Below are positions 14,309 through 22,629 of a DNA stretch of 28,503 bases, piece by piece. How positions within the stretch are numbered: the first letter of the stretch is position 1; each line of letters starts with the position of its first letter. The DNA comes from CAZESS01 sp964414415 (GTDB lineage Archaea > Thermoplasmatota > E2 > UBA202 > DSCA01): NCBI GenBank assembly GCA_964414415.1, contig CAYPWJ010000018.1, forward strand, positions 1-28,503. Direction: 5' to 3'. A program made the position numbers and the translations under genes. The notes beneath the pieces are model-generated. The model searched no databases. It saw only the letters and a program-made list of their open reading frames with translations, and was not told the DNA's origin.

Positions 14309-15955
14309 TCACCCGGCAATGATCTCGTACCAGTCGCCGTTGAACATCACTGCGAAGGAAATGTTGCCGACGAGCTGTATGGAGCCAGACGTGGAGATAT
14401 CGGGCGGCCAGACGGTCCATGCAGCCGTATATGCATCGGCGCGGAGCAAGCTCGCCGCCAGCCGCAGCCCCACGTTGCTGCCCATGGTGAAGTTGAGGGA
14501 ATAGCTACTCATCCATGCGTCGCCGGTGTCGATGGAGATGGTTCCGTTTTGCTGGATGCACCAGCCAAGCGAAAGCGAGGCAGTGCGAAGCCATGCATTC
14601 ATCTCAAGGTCAATGGAGCTCTTCTTCCAGCCGAACTGGACGTGCGGCCCCGTCTCTGCAGTGTTCAACTCCAGGTAGCCTTCCTGACCGATACCCCACG
14701 ACAGCGATGTAGACGTACTCATGTTGGTTACGGAGAAATACAGGCTCGGGTCATCGACATCGTCGGCCACGAGAAGCTTCGTTTTGGCGGCGTTGGTGCT
14801 CAGGTTGACGTGACCGCCGTCGAGCTTGGGCGTCCACGTCGCCCGGAACCGCGTCGGCAGATACTGGACCTGCAGGGATCCCATGACATCCAGCCGATCC
14901 ATGCTGACGGTCAGCGTCACGTTGAACTCACTGCTGCTCTCATATTCAAGGGTACCGGTGTTGCCGGCCCTGGCGTAGCCAAGGGAGAACGACATCTCCG
15001 CCGGCAGTGCATCGACGGCCAGCGTGAGATCGGTTCCCTCTCCGTTGAGCTCTCCCGCATAGCCGAGAGTGATGGCGGTGTCCTGCGAGGCGCTCCGGGA
15101 CAGGGTGAAGTCGAGCTGCTGTGTATCCATGTGCGGGGTAAACATGGTCGTGGCCTCGACAGCCGGCGCGTAGGCTATGCTTGCCTGATGGTGATGCTCG
15201 CTGCCGCCGAAGGAGCCGTCATAGGAGGCAATGAGAGTGACGTCGCTGGCCGGGCCTGAAAAGCGCGGTGCATGCGAGACGGCAAACACCGGCGGATGAT
15301 CGTAGAAGACATAGGGAGCGACGGTAAAGATAACCTGTTCTTTCACGGGGACAGACTCGCCTTCCGCTGAGGAGTAGCCAAGGCGTATGGTGTGCTGTCC
15401 GTAGCCGAACGTGTCAAGCGAGAGGTGCAGGAAGAGCTCTATCTCGAAATCATCCGCCTCGATGCCGGTGCCCAGCCGCTCTACCTCGAGGACCGACGAC
15501 AGCGACAGCACCCAGCCGACATCCTGCTCGCCAACGTCCGGAAATGGAAAAAAGCGGACACGGATATCTTTGCCGTTTTCACCGGTTTCATCGTCGCCAT
15601 CGACGTTTATCGGCTGCAGCACCGCGTTGACCAGTGAAACATTTTTCTCCACGCCGGCACAGGTGGTGTGGACATGGGCGCGTATCATCTGGGGCGCCAG
15701 CGACAGCCCACCACCGGTGCCGAGGCGCGCCACACGGTGCCTGTCACGCACCGAGTCATGAGCGGCGGGCGCTCGATAGTCCTGACGTTCCCCGGCTGCA
15801 GCCTGCTCCGGGGACATCTGGACGTCATCCACAGATGCAGCCTCCAGCGTACGGCCAGATGTCTGCTCGGTGACCTCGGGTGAGATAACACCGCCCGCGG
15901 CGCAGACGGACACGATGAGCAACGCCGCCGCCGCTACTGCCATTACGGTTTTCAT
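14309..15955 (-). CDS. large secreted beta-rich protein, no recognised family
   Basis: The 548-aa product starts with a signal peptide (MKTVMAVAAAALLIVSVCA). After a low-complexity stretch of about 70 residues the rest is dominated by alternating hydrophobic and polar strands with Gly-Tyr turns (SFSLGYARAG, SLSLGWCIQQNG, TSLSWGIGQEGYLEL). I count seven N-x-S/T sequons, consistent with N-glycosylation on the cell surface. There is no C-terminal membrane helix or sorting signal; the C-terminus is FNGDWYEIIAG. A minus-strand TATA element at 15978-15985 predicts a leaderless mRNA. I do not recognise the family. It is placed between the translation genes and cytidylate kinase with no functional link visible. 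Confidence 0.75.
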   Translation of the reverse strand: MKTVMAVAAAALLIVSVCAAGGVISPEVTEQTSGRTLEAASVDDVQMSPEQAAAGERQDYRAPAAHDSVRDRHRVARLGTGGGLSLAPQMIRAHVHTTCAGVEKNVSLVNAVLQPINVDGDDETGENGKDIRVRFFPFPDVGEQDVGWVLSLSSVLEVERLGTGIEADDFEIELFLHLSLDTFGYGQHTIRLGYSSAEGESVPVKEQVIFTVAPYVFYDHPPVFAVSHAPRFSGPASDVTLIASYDGSFGGSEHHHQASIAYAPAVEATTMFTPHMDTQQLDFTLSRSASQDTAITLGYAGELNGEGTDLTLAVDALPAEMSFSLGYARAGNTGTLEYESSSEFNVTLTVSMDRLDVMGSLQVQYLPTRFRATWTPKLDGGHVNLSTNAAKTKLLVADDVDDPSLYFSVTNMSTSTSLSWGIGQEGYLELNTAETGPHVQFGWKKSSIDLEMNAWLRTASLSLGWCIQQNGTISIDTGDAWMSSYSLNFTMGSNVGLRLAASLLRADAYTAAWTVWPPDISTSGSIQLVGNISFAVMFNGDWYEIIAG

Positions 15956-15977
15956 AATAAAATATTACGTGGCTTCT

Positions 15978-15985
15978 ATTTATAG
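15978..15985 (-). promoter_or_regulatory. TATA-like element for the secreted beta-rich protein
   Basis: On the minus strand it reads CTATAAAT, centred 26 nt from ATG 15955. Confidence 0.5.
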
Positions 15986-16049
15986 TTTGGTAACTCCCGG
16001 TGCGCCTCCGGCGGTCACAGAGATGTATCCATGGATCACGGGACGTTGT

Positions 16050-16583
16050 CTACCTGGAATCCATGGCGGCGAGTGTGCGCTGCACGACCGCCGGCGGCGG
16101 CAGGTCGGTCGTATCGATGACTGCATCGTAAATCGATAGGTCGTCGAGGTCGATGTCGTAGTAGGTGCGGTAGCGCTGTCGTTCGCTGTGCTCCCGCCGG
16201 TGCATGTCCTGCTTCACCTGCTCCACGGAGGCGTCTTCGCGCTCGGCGATGCGCCGCGCTCGCTCGTCCGGGTCGCAGGTCAGCCAGACCTTGAAGCAGG
16301 GGATGTGGTTGCGGTGAGCGATCCAGCCGGCGAGCCTGCCCTCGAGGATGACGTTGCCGGCCATCAGGATGACTTTTTGCCGCTGGTCGAGCGAGCGGTC
16401 GACCTCGGGGTGTTCCTCGCAGTAGGTGCCGAACTCGGCCAGCGTCATGCCGCGTTCGCGGGCCATCGCCCGGAAAAGGTCGCCGGCGTAGATGTAGGGG
16501 ATATCCAGTCGCTCATGCAAACGCCGTGCGGTCGTGGTGGTGCCGCTGCCGGGGAGACCGCCGATGGTGATGCTATCCGGCAT
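16050..16583 (-). CDS. cmk: cytidylate kinase, archaeal short type
   Basis: It phosphorylates CMP (and dCMP) with ATP. The 177-aa product has the P-loop GGLPGSGTTTTARRL near residues 8-22, IYAGDLFRAMARERGMTLAEF, LEGRLAGWIA and a lid region with RRIAEREDAS and RREHSERQRYRTYY. This is the archaeal form, about 180 aa, shorter than bacterial Cmk. It overlaps the DUF106 gene by 11 nt and is read from the same mRNA. In many archaea it lies directly after secY, adk and DUF106, as here except for adk. Confidence 0.93.
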   Translation of the reverse strand: MPDSITIGGLPGSGTTTTARRLHERLDIPYIYAGDLFRAMARERGMTLAEFGTYCEEHPEVDRSLDQRQKVILMAGNVILEGRLAGWIAHRNHIPCFKVWLTCDPDERARRIAEREDASVEQVKQDMHRREHSERQRYRTYYDIDLDDLSIYDAVIDTTDLPPPAVVQRTLAAMDSR

Positions 16584-17217
16584 GCTTCGCTCGCCATTCA
16601 GACCAGGATATCAGTTTGAATGCATGCTGGACGATCTGGGTGAGCGGGATGGAGAGCACCATGTACAGCAGAATCCAGTTGGGGAATATCAGTGTCTTGT
16701 CGAGCAGGCTGACGTGCATCGCCCATGGAACGTCGAAGTAGTAGTGCGTCGTGCCCGTCAAAAAATCCCATATCCACGTCCATATGGGGATGAAGATGAG
16801 CAGCGTGATGGGCATGATCTTCAACTGGCCGGTGGAGACCTGGCCCTGTTTTTTCATCAGCTTCGGCTGCAACTTTTCCAGCTTTTTGGTCTTGTAGGTA
16901 TTGTTTTCGAGGCGGGCCTGCCGGTATTCCTTCTGGAACTTGGACATCACCTGCTGGTTCTTGGCCATCTCCGCCCAGTCCATGCTCACGTGGCGGATAG
17001 CCGCTGAGATGACGAGCGCTATGGAGCCAGTGAGAAAAATGGTCAGCACGGGGAATGCATGGTTGAAGCCGAATAGGGGAGCGAACACGGTCCCGACGGC
17101 GTTGCCCAGCGAGCTGCGCAGGCCTTCATCGAACAGGACGAACATCGCCACCATGAGCAGCACGAAGAACGGCAGCGATGACGAGGATGACTTTCCGCTG
17201 GATGTACCCTGTGCCAT
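16573..17217 (-). CDS. DUF106 membrane protein, Oxa1/YidC/EMC3-superfamily insertase
   Basis: The 214-aa protein has a short Ser-rich start, a TM helix near 15-35, a second near 57-75, then a charged coiled-coil-like section (about 85-125, with QEYRQARLENNTYKTKKLEKL) and two further hydrophobic helices near 133-155 and 178-196. This is the archaeal DUF106 pattern, known to be the archaeal member of the Oxa1/Get1/EMC3 insertase group that helps place membrane proteins next to the Sec translocon. The gene lies after secY, 62 nt downstream, with its own possible promoter at 17251-17260, and overlaps cmk. Confidence 0.88.
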   Translation of the reverse strand: MAQGTSSGKSSSSSLPFFVLLMVAMFVLFDEGLRSSLGNAVGTVFAPLFGFNHAFPVLTIFLTGSIALVISAAIRHVSMDWAEMAKNQQVMSKFQKEYRQARLENNTYKTKKLEKLQPKLMKKQGQVSTGQLKIMPITLLIFIPIWTWIWDFLTGTTHYYFDVPWAMHVSLLDKTLIFPNWILLYMVLSIPLTQIVQHAFKLISWSEWRAKHAG

Positions 17218-17250
17218 GGTATCACTCAGTGCGGTAGCAACATATCGGGG

Positions 17251-17260
17251 CTTTTAACTG
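17251..17260 (-). promoter_or_regulatory. TATA-like element before the DUF106 gene
   Basis: On the minus strand it reads CAGTTAAAAG; a start near 17229 and a leader of about 12 nt would follow. It lies in the 62-nt gap where other archaea often have adk. Confidence 0.4.
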
Positions 17261-17279
17261 TTTGGTCTCACGCGGCATG

Positions 17280-18821
17280 TCACTCGGCTCCCAGGAACTT
17301 CCGCAGCACCGGGTGCATCTCCATGGCCTGCTCACGCGCAAGCTGCTCATAAAGCTTGGTCACAATGCCCACGGTTAGGAGTACACCTGTCCCGCTGGTA
17401 TTCCCCACCGTCCCGATCAAATTGGCGAACAACGCCAGCGAGCCGACGATGACCGCGCTCAAGACAGTCAACGCAGGGATATACCGCTTGAGTACCTTTT
17501 TCAGGATGCGCGGGTCACGCCGGAAGCCCGGTATCTGCATGCCGCTGTCCTCTATCTGGCTTGCGACGGCTTCAGGCCCCATGTTCGTGGTTTCAACCCA
17601 GAATTTACCGAAGAGGATGACACCCACGATGAAGATGGTACCGTAGACGAGTATCCTGATGATCATCTGCCACGGCTCATGCCCGGCGAGCTGCTGCGCA
17701 TACCGCTGGTCTATCATCGGCAGCAGCCAGGTATGAATTCCCCGCGGCGACTGGAGATACCAGGCGGCGCCGGCAACCGGGTTCGTCGACCCCGGCAGAT
17801 ACTTGCCGACCCACCACTGGCCGCCCAGCAGCGGGAAATTCTGCAGCTTCGTATAGAGCAGCAGCGCGAACATGTTGATGTTGGCCAGCAACGCCGAGAT
17901 CAGGATGACGGGAAGCACCGACGTGTAGACGAGTTTCAGCGGGTATCGGCCGCGGGCGCCGCGCACCCGTGCATGCGTAAGCGGCAACTCCACCCGCGAC
18001 GACTCCGCCCACACGACGAAGAGAAAGATAATGGCGGTGCCCAGAAACGCAATGACGGCGTTCGGAGGCGAAATAAATATAGTCTCAAAGCCGCCGCCGA
18101 TGAGATCGCCAAGCGACATTTCATTGACAAGATACACGGTCTTCGGCAGCATGCCGGCCGGCGGGTTATCCACACTCAGCGGCAGCCCTGTGTCGCTTGG
18201 CAGCCAGTTGAACGTACCGGTGAAGATGGCCTCCGAGACACCGGCCGCGATGAACAGCGACACGCCGGAGCCGATACCCCACTTGGAGATGACCTCGTCC
18301 ATCCAGAATATCAGAAAGCCGCCCATGAAGAGCTGCGCCACGATGACGGCGCTCGCCGCCGGGCCGCCAATGGACGCCTCCAGCGATACGCTTGGTGACA
18401 GATAGCCGAACACCTGGGGGATGGCCTCCACCAGGATCATGATCATGACCAGGATTTTCTGGACACCCTGGAAGAGCGATTTATCTTTGGGGTTCTGCAA
18501 GTCGAGGTTGATGATGTTGGCTCCAACAAAGAGCTGCAGGATGATGGAGGCGGTCACGATGGGTCCGATACCCAGATGGACAATCGAGCCGCTGGCCCCG
18601 GCAATGATGGCCCGGTAGCCGGCGAAGATGTCGAGCTGCTGCGGAGCAACGCCGTAGAGCAGCACCTGCGTCAGGATATAGTATACGACGAGGCAGGTGG
18701 CGGTCCACAGGAGTTTTTTCCGGAAGTGGACATGGCCCTTCGGTTTTTTGATGGCGGGCCATCGCTCTACGAGTGGCTGCAATGCATATAGCCTGCTCTT
18801 TTTGTTGGAGTCCTTTGCCAT
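17280..18821 (-). CDS. secY: Sec translocon pore subunit SecY
   Basis: SecY forms the protein-conducting channel. The 513-aa product shows about ten membrane helices, with the opening ARWPAI-like stretch LVERWPAIKKPKGHVHFRKK, a plug region after LYGVAPQQ, the GIGPIVTASIILQL helix, the cytoplasmic loop VWAESSRVELPLTHARVRG and the late segment FWVETTNMGPEAVASQIEDSG with GFRRDPRILKKVLKRYIP, both typical of archaeal SecY. Length is slightly above the common 450-490, owing to a longer outside loop around residues 335-375. It starts 14 nt after uL15 and closes the ribosomal operon. Confidence 0.96.
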   Translation of the reverse strand: MAKDSNKKSRLYALQPLVERWPAIKKPKGHVHFRKKLLWTATCLVVYYILTQVLLYGVAPQQLDIFAGYRAIIAGASGSIVHLGIGPIVTASIILQLFVGANIINLDLQNPKDKSLFQGVQKILVMIMILVEAIPQVFGYLSPSVSLEASIGGPAASAVIVAQLFMGGFLIFWMDEVISKWGIGSGVSLFIAAGVSEAIFTGTFNWLPSDTGLPLSVDNPPAGMLPKTVYLVNEMSLGDLIGGGFETIFISPPNAVIAFLGTAIIFLFVVWAESSRVELPLTHARVRGARGRYPLKLVYTSVLPVILISALLANINMFALLLYTKLQNFPLLGGQWWVGKYLPGSTNPVAGAAWYLQSPRGIHTWLLPMIDQRYAQQLAGHEPWQMIIRILVYGTIFIVGVILFGKFWVETTNMGPEAVASQIEDSGMQIPGFRRDPRILKKVLKRYIPALTVLSAVIVGSLALFANLIGTVGNTSGTGVLLTVGIVTKLYEQLAREQAMEMHPVLRKFLGAE

Positions 18822-18835
18822 GCGGTTTACACCTC

Positions 18836-19201
18836 TTACTCTGTTGTGACGGTGCCGCCTGCCGCCTCGATTTTTTCAACGGCTCTGTCCGTTGCCTCGG
18901 GAACCATCACGGTGAGCTGTCGCTGCGTTACTCCGCCGCCAAGCAGCTTGTCGTATCCCTGGCCGCCCAGGTCGACCTCGTCGGTATCGAACCGCCAGAG
19001 GTCCCCGACGTTGATGGTATGCTTGTCCTGCTTCTCCCCGTGGTAGGTAAATCCTTTTTTGGCGCCCCATCGACCCTTGAGATGCTTGTGCTTGGCGCCG
19101 CTGAGGCCGCTGCCTCCCTTCTCGCCGCGGCCGCGGCCCTTCTTCATGCTGCCGCGACCATGGGTGGTTGAGCCACGATGTTTCTTTGTCCTCTTGTTCA
19201 T
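18836..19201 (-). CDS. rpl15: ribosomal protein uL15
   Basis: The 121-aa product has the Gly/Lys/Arg-rich N-terminal arm THGRGSMKKGRGRGEKGGSG, LKGRWGAKKGFTYHG, and the C-terminal DLGGQGYDKLLGGGVTQRQLTV strand-helix domain. Archaeal uL15 is usually nearer 145 aa; this one is short in the central part. It overlaps uL30 by 4 nt. Confidence 0.93.
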   Translation of the reverse strand: MNKRTKKHRGSTTHGRGSMKKGRGRGEKGGSGLSGAKHKHLKGRWGAKKGFTYHGEKQDKHTINVGDLWRFDTDEVDLGGQGYDKLLGGGVTQRQLTVMVPEATDRAVEKIEAAGGTVTTE

Positions 19202-19605
19202 AGCATCCGCTCCAGCAGTTGGTTGATGTCACTATCGCGGTAGCCGAGGGCACCGCCGTGCCGATGAGAGCGTTTGAGACCTTCGTAGCCCGTGACGGGC
19301 GGGTGAAGTCTGAATGGTGGTGATGTGACGTCGCTGAGTGCGCCGCCGTTCATGAGGTGTGTGGCAGCCTCCTCCAGCTCCTCGTCCTCCAGGCCGGTTT
19401 TCGCCGCCAGGAGCTGCCTGAGCATGGGCTCGCTGATCTCACCCCAGGTCACGTAATCCTTGACCTTCTGCAGCATGCCTCGGTAGCTGTCCGTCTCGGG
19501 GATGAGCGTGCAGTTGTTGATCACCGGGAGGTTGAGCATCCGCAGCGTATCGCGAACGCGCTGCGCCGCATGCACCGTGCCACGGACGCGAACCACAGCG
19601 TACAT
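19198..19605 (-). CDS. rpl30: ribosomal protein uL30
   Basis: The 135-aa product has the conserved start YAVVRVRGTVHAAQRVRDTL, NNCTLIPETDSYRGMLQKVKDYVTWGEI, and the archaeal C-terminal extension RLHPPVTGYEGLKRSHRHGGALGYR. Slightly shorter than the usual archaeal 150 aa. Its start codon touches the uS5 stop by one base (TAATG). Confidence 0.94.
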   Translation of the reverse strand: MYAVVRVRGTVHAAQRVRDTLRMLNLPVINNCTLIPETDSYRGMLQKVKDYVTWGEISEPMLRQLLAAKTGLEDEELEEAATHLMNGGALSDVTSPPFRLHPPVTGYEGLKRSHRHGGALGYRDSDINQLLERML

Positions 19606-20258
19606 TACTCTATCCCTCCAACCGCCCCTGACACGATGTTCAGCCGCTGTCTCGTTTCATCTGTCATCTTCATCTTGTTGACGTTTTTCAGTGCCTCGAA
19701 TACGGCGTGAGCGTAATTGGTGATGGTGTTGGTGCGTCCCTTTGCGAAGCCCCAGGCATCCTGGACGCCGGCGAGCTCCAGCAGCACCTTTGCGGTGTCG
19801 CCGACCGCGAGCCCGACGCCCCGCGGCGCCGGCTTCAGGACGACCTCGACGGAGCCGCATTTGGCCTGCACCCTGAGTGGCAGCGTGTGCGGGGTGCCGC
19901 ACTCGCAGACCCAGGAGCCGCAGCCCCGGCGGATCTCGATGAGATTGAGCTTGCCAACCTCGACCGCCTTCCGGATGGACATGCCGACTTCCTTGCCCCG
20001 GGCAACGCCCAGGCCGACGAAACCATCCTTGTTACCGACGGCAACGACCACGCGGAAGTTGACACGACGGCCGGAGTCAGTCATCCGCTGCACCATGTTG
20101 ACATCCAGGACCTCATCCTCGACGTCCTGCAGCAGCGTGTCCACGATTTCGACTTCCTTGAGCGGCAGCCCTGAATGCAGCGCCTGGCTCATCGACGTGA
20201 CGTCGCCCGACTGGACCTGCTTGCCCAGCCGTGTCTTTGGAATCCATCCATTACTCAT
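19605..20258 (-). CDS. rps5: ribosomal protein uS5
   Basis: The 217-aa product has VVVAVGNKDGFVGLGVARGKE, then IRRGCGSWVCECGTPHTLPL, which is the archaeal/eukaryotic Cys-containing loop, KPAPRGVGLAVGDTAK and DAWGFAKGRTNTITNYAHAV. Typical archaeal length. It starts 8 nt inside the uL18 gene end. Confidence 0.96.
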   Translation of the reverse strand: MSNGWIPKTRLGKQVQSGDVTSMSQALHSGLPLKEVEIVDTLLQDVEDEVLDVNMVQRMTDSGRRVNFRVVVAVGNKDGFVGLGVARGKEVGMSIRKAVEVGKLNLIEIRRGCGSWVCECGTPHTLPLRVQAKCGSVEVVLKPAPRGVGLAVGDTAKVLLELAGVQDAWGFAKGRTNTITNYAHAVFEALKNVNKMKMTDETRQRLNIVSGAVGGIE

Positions 20259-20757
20259 AGTCTTCCTCGATGTTCTCCACGGTCGCTTTCACCTGCTCCG
20301 GCATCGCATCCGAAATGTGCTCCCCGTATATGCGCTTTTCGTCCGGCAGCACCTCGTCCCCGTGCGGCACGTCAACGCCCGCGTCAAGGACGCCCTGCAG
20401 GACACCGAAGACGTTGGAGCCGGGAATAGCAGGGTGGTGACCGATGTCCAGCACGCCTTCAGCTATGTCGGCTGCAAGAGCGCGCTTACCGGCCAGCAGC
20501 CCGGCGAGGTAACAGGCGGGCATGTTGTTCATGCTGCCCTCCCAGCCGTAGTCACGGAGGTGCTGGCCCGTGGCCATCGCTGCAACCTGGTCACCCGTCT
20601 CGTCATAGGTAGCAAACTGAACGCGAATGTTTTTGTTCGACAGCCGGACCACGACGCGCGGTTTCCCTGACTTGAGGAGACGGAGGCGCTGCCGGTAGTC
20701 GGTCTTGCCTTCACGCCGCCGCTTGAGCGGCATGCGGTATCGCTTGTTGCTCTTCAT
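20251..20757 (-). CDS. rpl18: ribosomal protein uL18
   Basis: The 168-aa product has RRREGKTDYRQRLRLLKSGK, the 5S rRNA-contacting start, then VVVRLSNKNIRVQFATYD and VLDAGVDVPHGDEVLPDEKRI with the IYGEHI segment of archaeal uL18. It overlaps eL19 by 4 nt. Confidence 0.96.
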   Translation of the reverse strand: MKSNKRYRMPLKRRREGKTDYRQRLRLLKSGKPRVVVRLSNKNIRVQFATYDETGDQVAAMATGQHLRDYGWEGSMNNMPACYLAGLLAGKRALAADIAEGVLDIGHHPAIPGSNVFGVLQGVLDAGVDVPHGDEVLPDEKRIYGEHISDAMPEQVKATVENIEEDYE

Positions 20758-21212
20758 AGCTCTCCCTCCTCGACGGTGCCCTCCATCTGAAGATGTGTCT
20801 TGAGGTGACGGATGCTGTGAAACTCGCCGCCCTTCGCCCGCTGATAGTAGGTGCGGTACTGCGAGCGCGTGATGACATCGCTGTCGCGGAGCTCCCGCAG
20901 GTAGCGCCGGATGGGGCGGATGGTCTGTATCCAGCGATGTTTGCGTGACTGCCGTGCCTTGGCGGCGCCTTTGCGTGAGCCCTGACCGCTGTGGCGGCCT
21001 TTCCCCCGCTGTTTATCCCGCTCGCGGGTTCTCCCGCGGGAGACACCGTGCTTCTGCTTGGCTGTGACGATGCCCTGCTTGATGAGATTCCGGATATCCT
21101 GCCGTGTGACCGCCTTTTCGACCTCGTCCGTCTCCTCCGGATCAATCCAGATGCGGTGTTCACCGCATTTCAGTACCTCTGCCGCAAGGCGGCGTTGATT
21201 CCGCAGGTCCAT
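20754..21212 (-). CDS. rpl19e: ribosomal protein eL19
   Basis: The 152-aa product has NQRRLAAEVLKCGEHRIWID, IRNLIKQGIVTAKQKHGVSR, a basic linker RGRTRERDKQRGKGRHSG and RKHRWIQTIRPIRRYLREL. The family is found in archaea and eukaryotes and not in bacteria. Confidence 0.96.
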   Translation of the reverse strand: MDLRNQRRLAAEVLKCGEHRIWIDPEETDEVEKAVTRQDIRNLIKQGIVTAKQKHGVSRGRTRERDKQRGKGRHSGQGSRKGAAKARQSRKHRWIQTIRPIRRYLRELRDSDVITRSQYRTYYQRAKGGEFHSIRHLKTHLQMEGTVEEGEL

Positions 21213-21213
21213 G

Positions 21214-21648
21214 TTATGTCCCCCTGTTCAGCACGCGTATGTCTAGCTCGTCTGCTTTTTCGATGATCTGAGCGCGCTTCCGGCCGCCGACGGTCCCCCC
21301 GATCCGGATGGCCTCCGTCGCGGGGTCGACGTCGTCGACCTCGTCGGGCGTGTGCACCAGCACTTCTCTGAAGCCAGAGGGATGCATGCCTCTCACCTGG
21401 CGTGGCGTCCGGTAGCCTATCTTGGCACGCGGCCGACGATGCGCCTTGCCCCTGCGCATCCGTGAATGGATGCCGCGGGGACGACGCCAGTTGTCAGGCA
21501 CGCGCTTGTACAGCTCAGCCTGCTGCCGGACGAAATCCGGCGTGTCTCGCTGCTCGAGCAGCTGCCGTGTTTCCTCGTCCAGCTCCGGTTTTTGCTTGGG
21601 GACGTATTCGCCTTCTTCCACTATCTCGACTTCTTCATCGTCAGCCAT
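21214..21648 (-). CDS. rpl32e: ribosomal protein eL32 with acidic N-terminal extension
   Basis: The 144-aa product ends in a normal eL32 core: DNWRRPRGIHSRMRRGKAHR, GYRTPRQVRGMHPSGFREV, RIGGTVGGRKRAQIIEKADE. It starts with about 45 extra residues that open with the strongly acidic run ADDEEVEIVEEGEY and continue into a mixed helix. The extension is unusual for a basic ribosomal protein but known in some archaeal lineages. One nt separates it from eL19. Confidence 0.95.
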   Translation of the reverse strand: MADDEEVEIVEEGEYVPKQKPELDEETRQLLEQRDTPDFVRQQAELYKRVPDNWRRPRGIHSRMRRGKAHRRPRAKIGYRTPRQVRGMHPSGFREVLVHTPDEVDDVDPATEAIRIGGTVGGRKRAQIIEKADELDIRVLNRGT

Positions 21649-21650
21649 GA

Positions 21651-22187
21651 CTATGCACCCTTCTCCGTGATATAGATACCGTCCTGGAAGACCCGGATGT
21701 CACGTCGTCGCACGCGAACGGCGCGCTCGATGTTGGCCGCGGTCTGCCCGACGTGTTCCTTGTTGCTGCCTTCAAGCGTGATGTCGTCTCCGGTGACGGT
21801 GACGGTGACGTCGCCGAGGATGTCAGCGCGGCGTGGATACTGCTCCCCAAGGAAGTTGTCGATGAGCACGTGGTCGTCCTTGACGGATACCTTGACCGGA
21901 AAGTGCGAGTAGACGACCTTCATCCGGTAGGTGAATCCCTCGGTGACGCCTTTTATCATGTTCTTGATGTGCGACGTGTAGGTGCCGACGAGTGCTTTTT
22001 CCTCGGACTTGGGGAACTCCGCCCTGACCGTCATGTGGCCGTCCCCGACGGTTATCTCGACGTCGGGGTGGTCGAACGTGCGCTCCAGCGTACCCTTGTC
22101 GCCGGAGACCTTCACGACGCTGCCCTCGATGGCGACCTGCACGTCGTCCGGGATGTCGATTTCTTTTTCAGCAAGCGGTACTTTCAT
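21651..22187 (-). CDS. rpl6: ribosomal protein uL6
   Basis: The 178-aa product has two repeated beta domains: EIDIPDDVQVAIEGSVVKVS, GTYTSHIKNMIKGVTEGF, VYSHFPVKVSVKDDHVLIDN, FLGEQYPRRADI and GQTAANIERAVRVRRRDIRV. ATG 22187 is chosen over an upstream in-frame codon at 22325 because the protein then starts KVPLAEKEIDIP as expected and a GAGGATT site precedes it; the longer reading overlaps uS8. Confidence 0.95.
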   Translation of the reverse strand: MKVPLAEKEIDIPDDVQVAIEGSVVKVSGDKGTLERTFDHPDVEITVGDGHMTVRAEFPKSEEKALVGTYTSHIKNMIKGVTEGFTYRMKVVYSHFPVKVSVKDDHVLIDNFLGEQYPRRADILGDVTVTVTGDDITLEGSNKEHVGQTAANIERAVRVRRRDIRVFQDGIYITEKGA

Positions 22188-22195
22188 TGTAATCC

Positions 22196-22585
22196 TCAAT
22201 ACACGTAGGCCAGCAGCCGGCCGCCGATGCCCTCCTGTTTTGCCTCGTAGTGGGACAGGATGCCCTTCGTCGTCGAGACGAGGAGCATACCGAAGTCCTC
22301 CGCCGGCAGATACTGGTATTCCCATTTGTCGAACTCGTCATGCTTGAGCGAATAACGGGGCGTGATGACGTTGCAATCGTTGATGGCCCCCTTGAGCGTG
22401 ACGTTGAACTTGCCGGCTTTGCCGTCGTCTATCCATTCGAAGGAATGGATGTAGCCCCGGTCCTGCATGACCTTCAACGAGCGCCCGATGAGCTTGCTGG
22501 CGGGCGCTACCATGCAGTCCGGTTGGCCGGCTCGCTCGGCGTTTTTTATTGTAGACAGTGCATTGGCCAGAGTGTCATTCAGCAT
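22196..22585 (-). CDS. rps8: ribosomal protein uS8, first gene of the operon
   Basis: The 129-aa product has NDTLANALSTIKNAERAGQP, IGRSLKVMQDRGYIHSFEW, and the end segment LPAEDFGMLLVSTTKGILSH with YEAKQEGIGGRLLAYVY. It is complete. A minus-strand TATA-like element at 22610-22616 lies 28 nt from ATG 22585. In other archaea uS14 and uL5 usually come before uS8; only 108 nt separates this gene from the XPD gene, so they are not here. Confidence 0.96.
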   Translation of the reverse strand: MLNDTLANALSTIKNAERAGQPDCMVAPASKLIGRSLKVMQDRGYIHSFEWIDDGKAGKFNVTLKGAINDCNVITPRYSLKHDEFDKWEYQYLPAEDFGMLLVSTTKGILSHYEAKQEGIGGRLLAYVY

Positions 22586-22609
22586 GTTACCGTGTCCCCC
22601 ACAATGGCG

Positions 22610-22623
22610 TTTATTTCTTAAAT
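22610..22623 (-). promoter_or_regulatory. TATA-like elements for the ribosomal operon
   Basis: On the minus strand ATTTAAG (22617-22623) and AAATAAA (22610-22616) stand 28-35 nt from ATG 22585. The nearer one fits a leaderless uS8 mRNA. A run of five G at 22596-22600 could be a weak ribosome binding site if transcription starts further upstream. Confidence 0.4.
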
Positions 22624-22629
22624 GTTTCG

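Noticed and set aside
14549..15259. 236-aa open frame on the plus strand
   Set aside because: It lies antisense to the secreted beta protein, which has a signal peptide, promoter and normal composition.
17679..18398. 239-aa open frame antisense to secY
   Set aside because: GC-rich shadow; the product is Arg/His/Gln-rich and matches nothing.
19717..20670. 317-aa open frame antisense to uS5 and uL18
   Set aside because: The opposite strand holds two certain ribosomal genes.
22188..22325. 46-codon N-terminal extension of uL6
   Set aside because: Overlaps uS8 coding sequence; the conserved uL6 start is at 22187.
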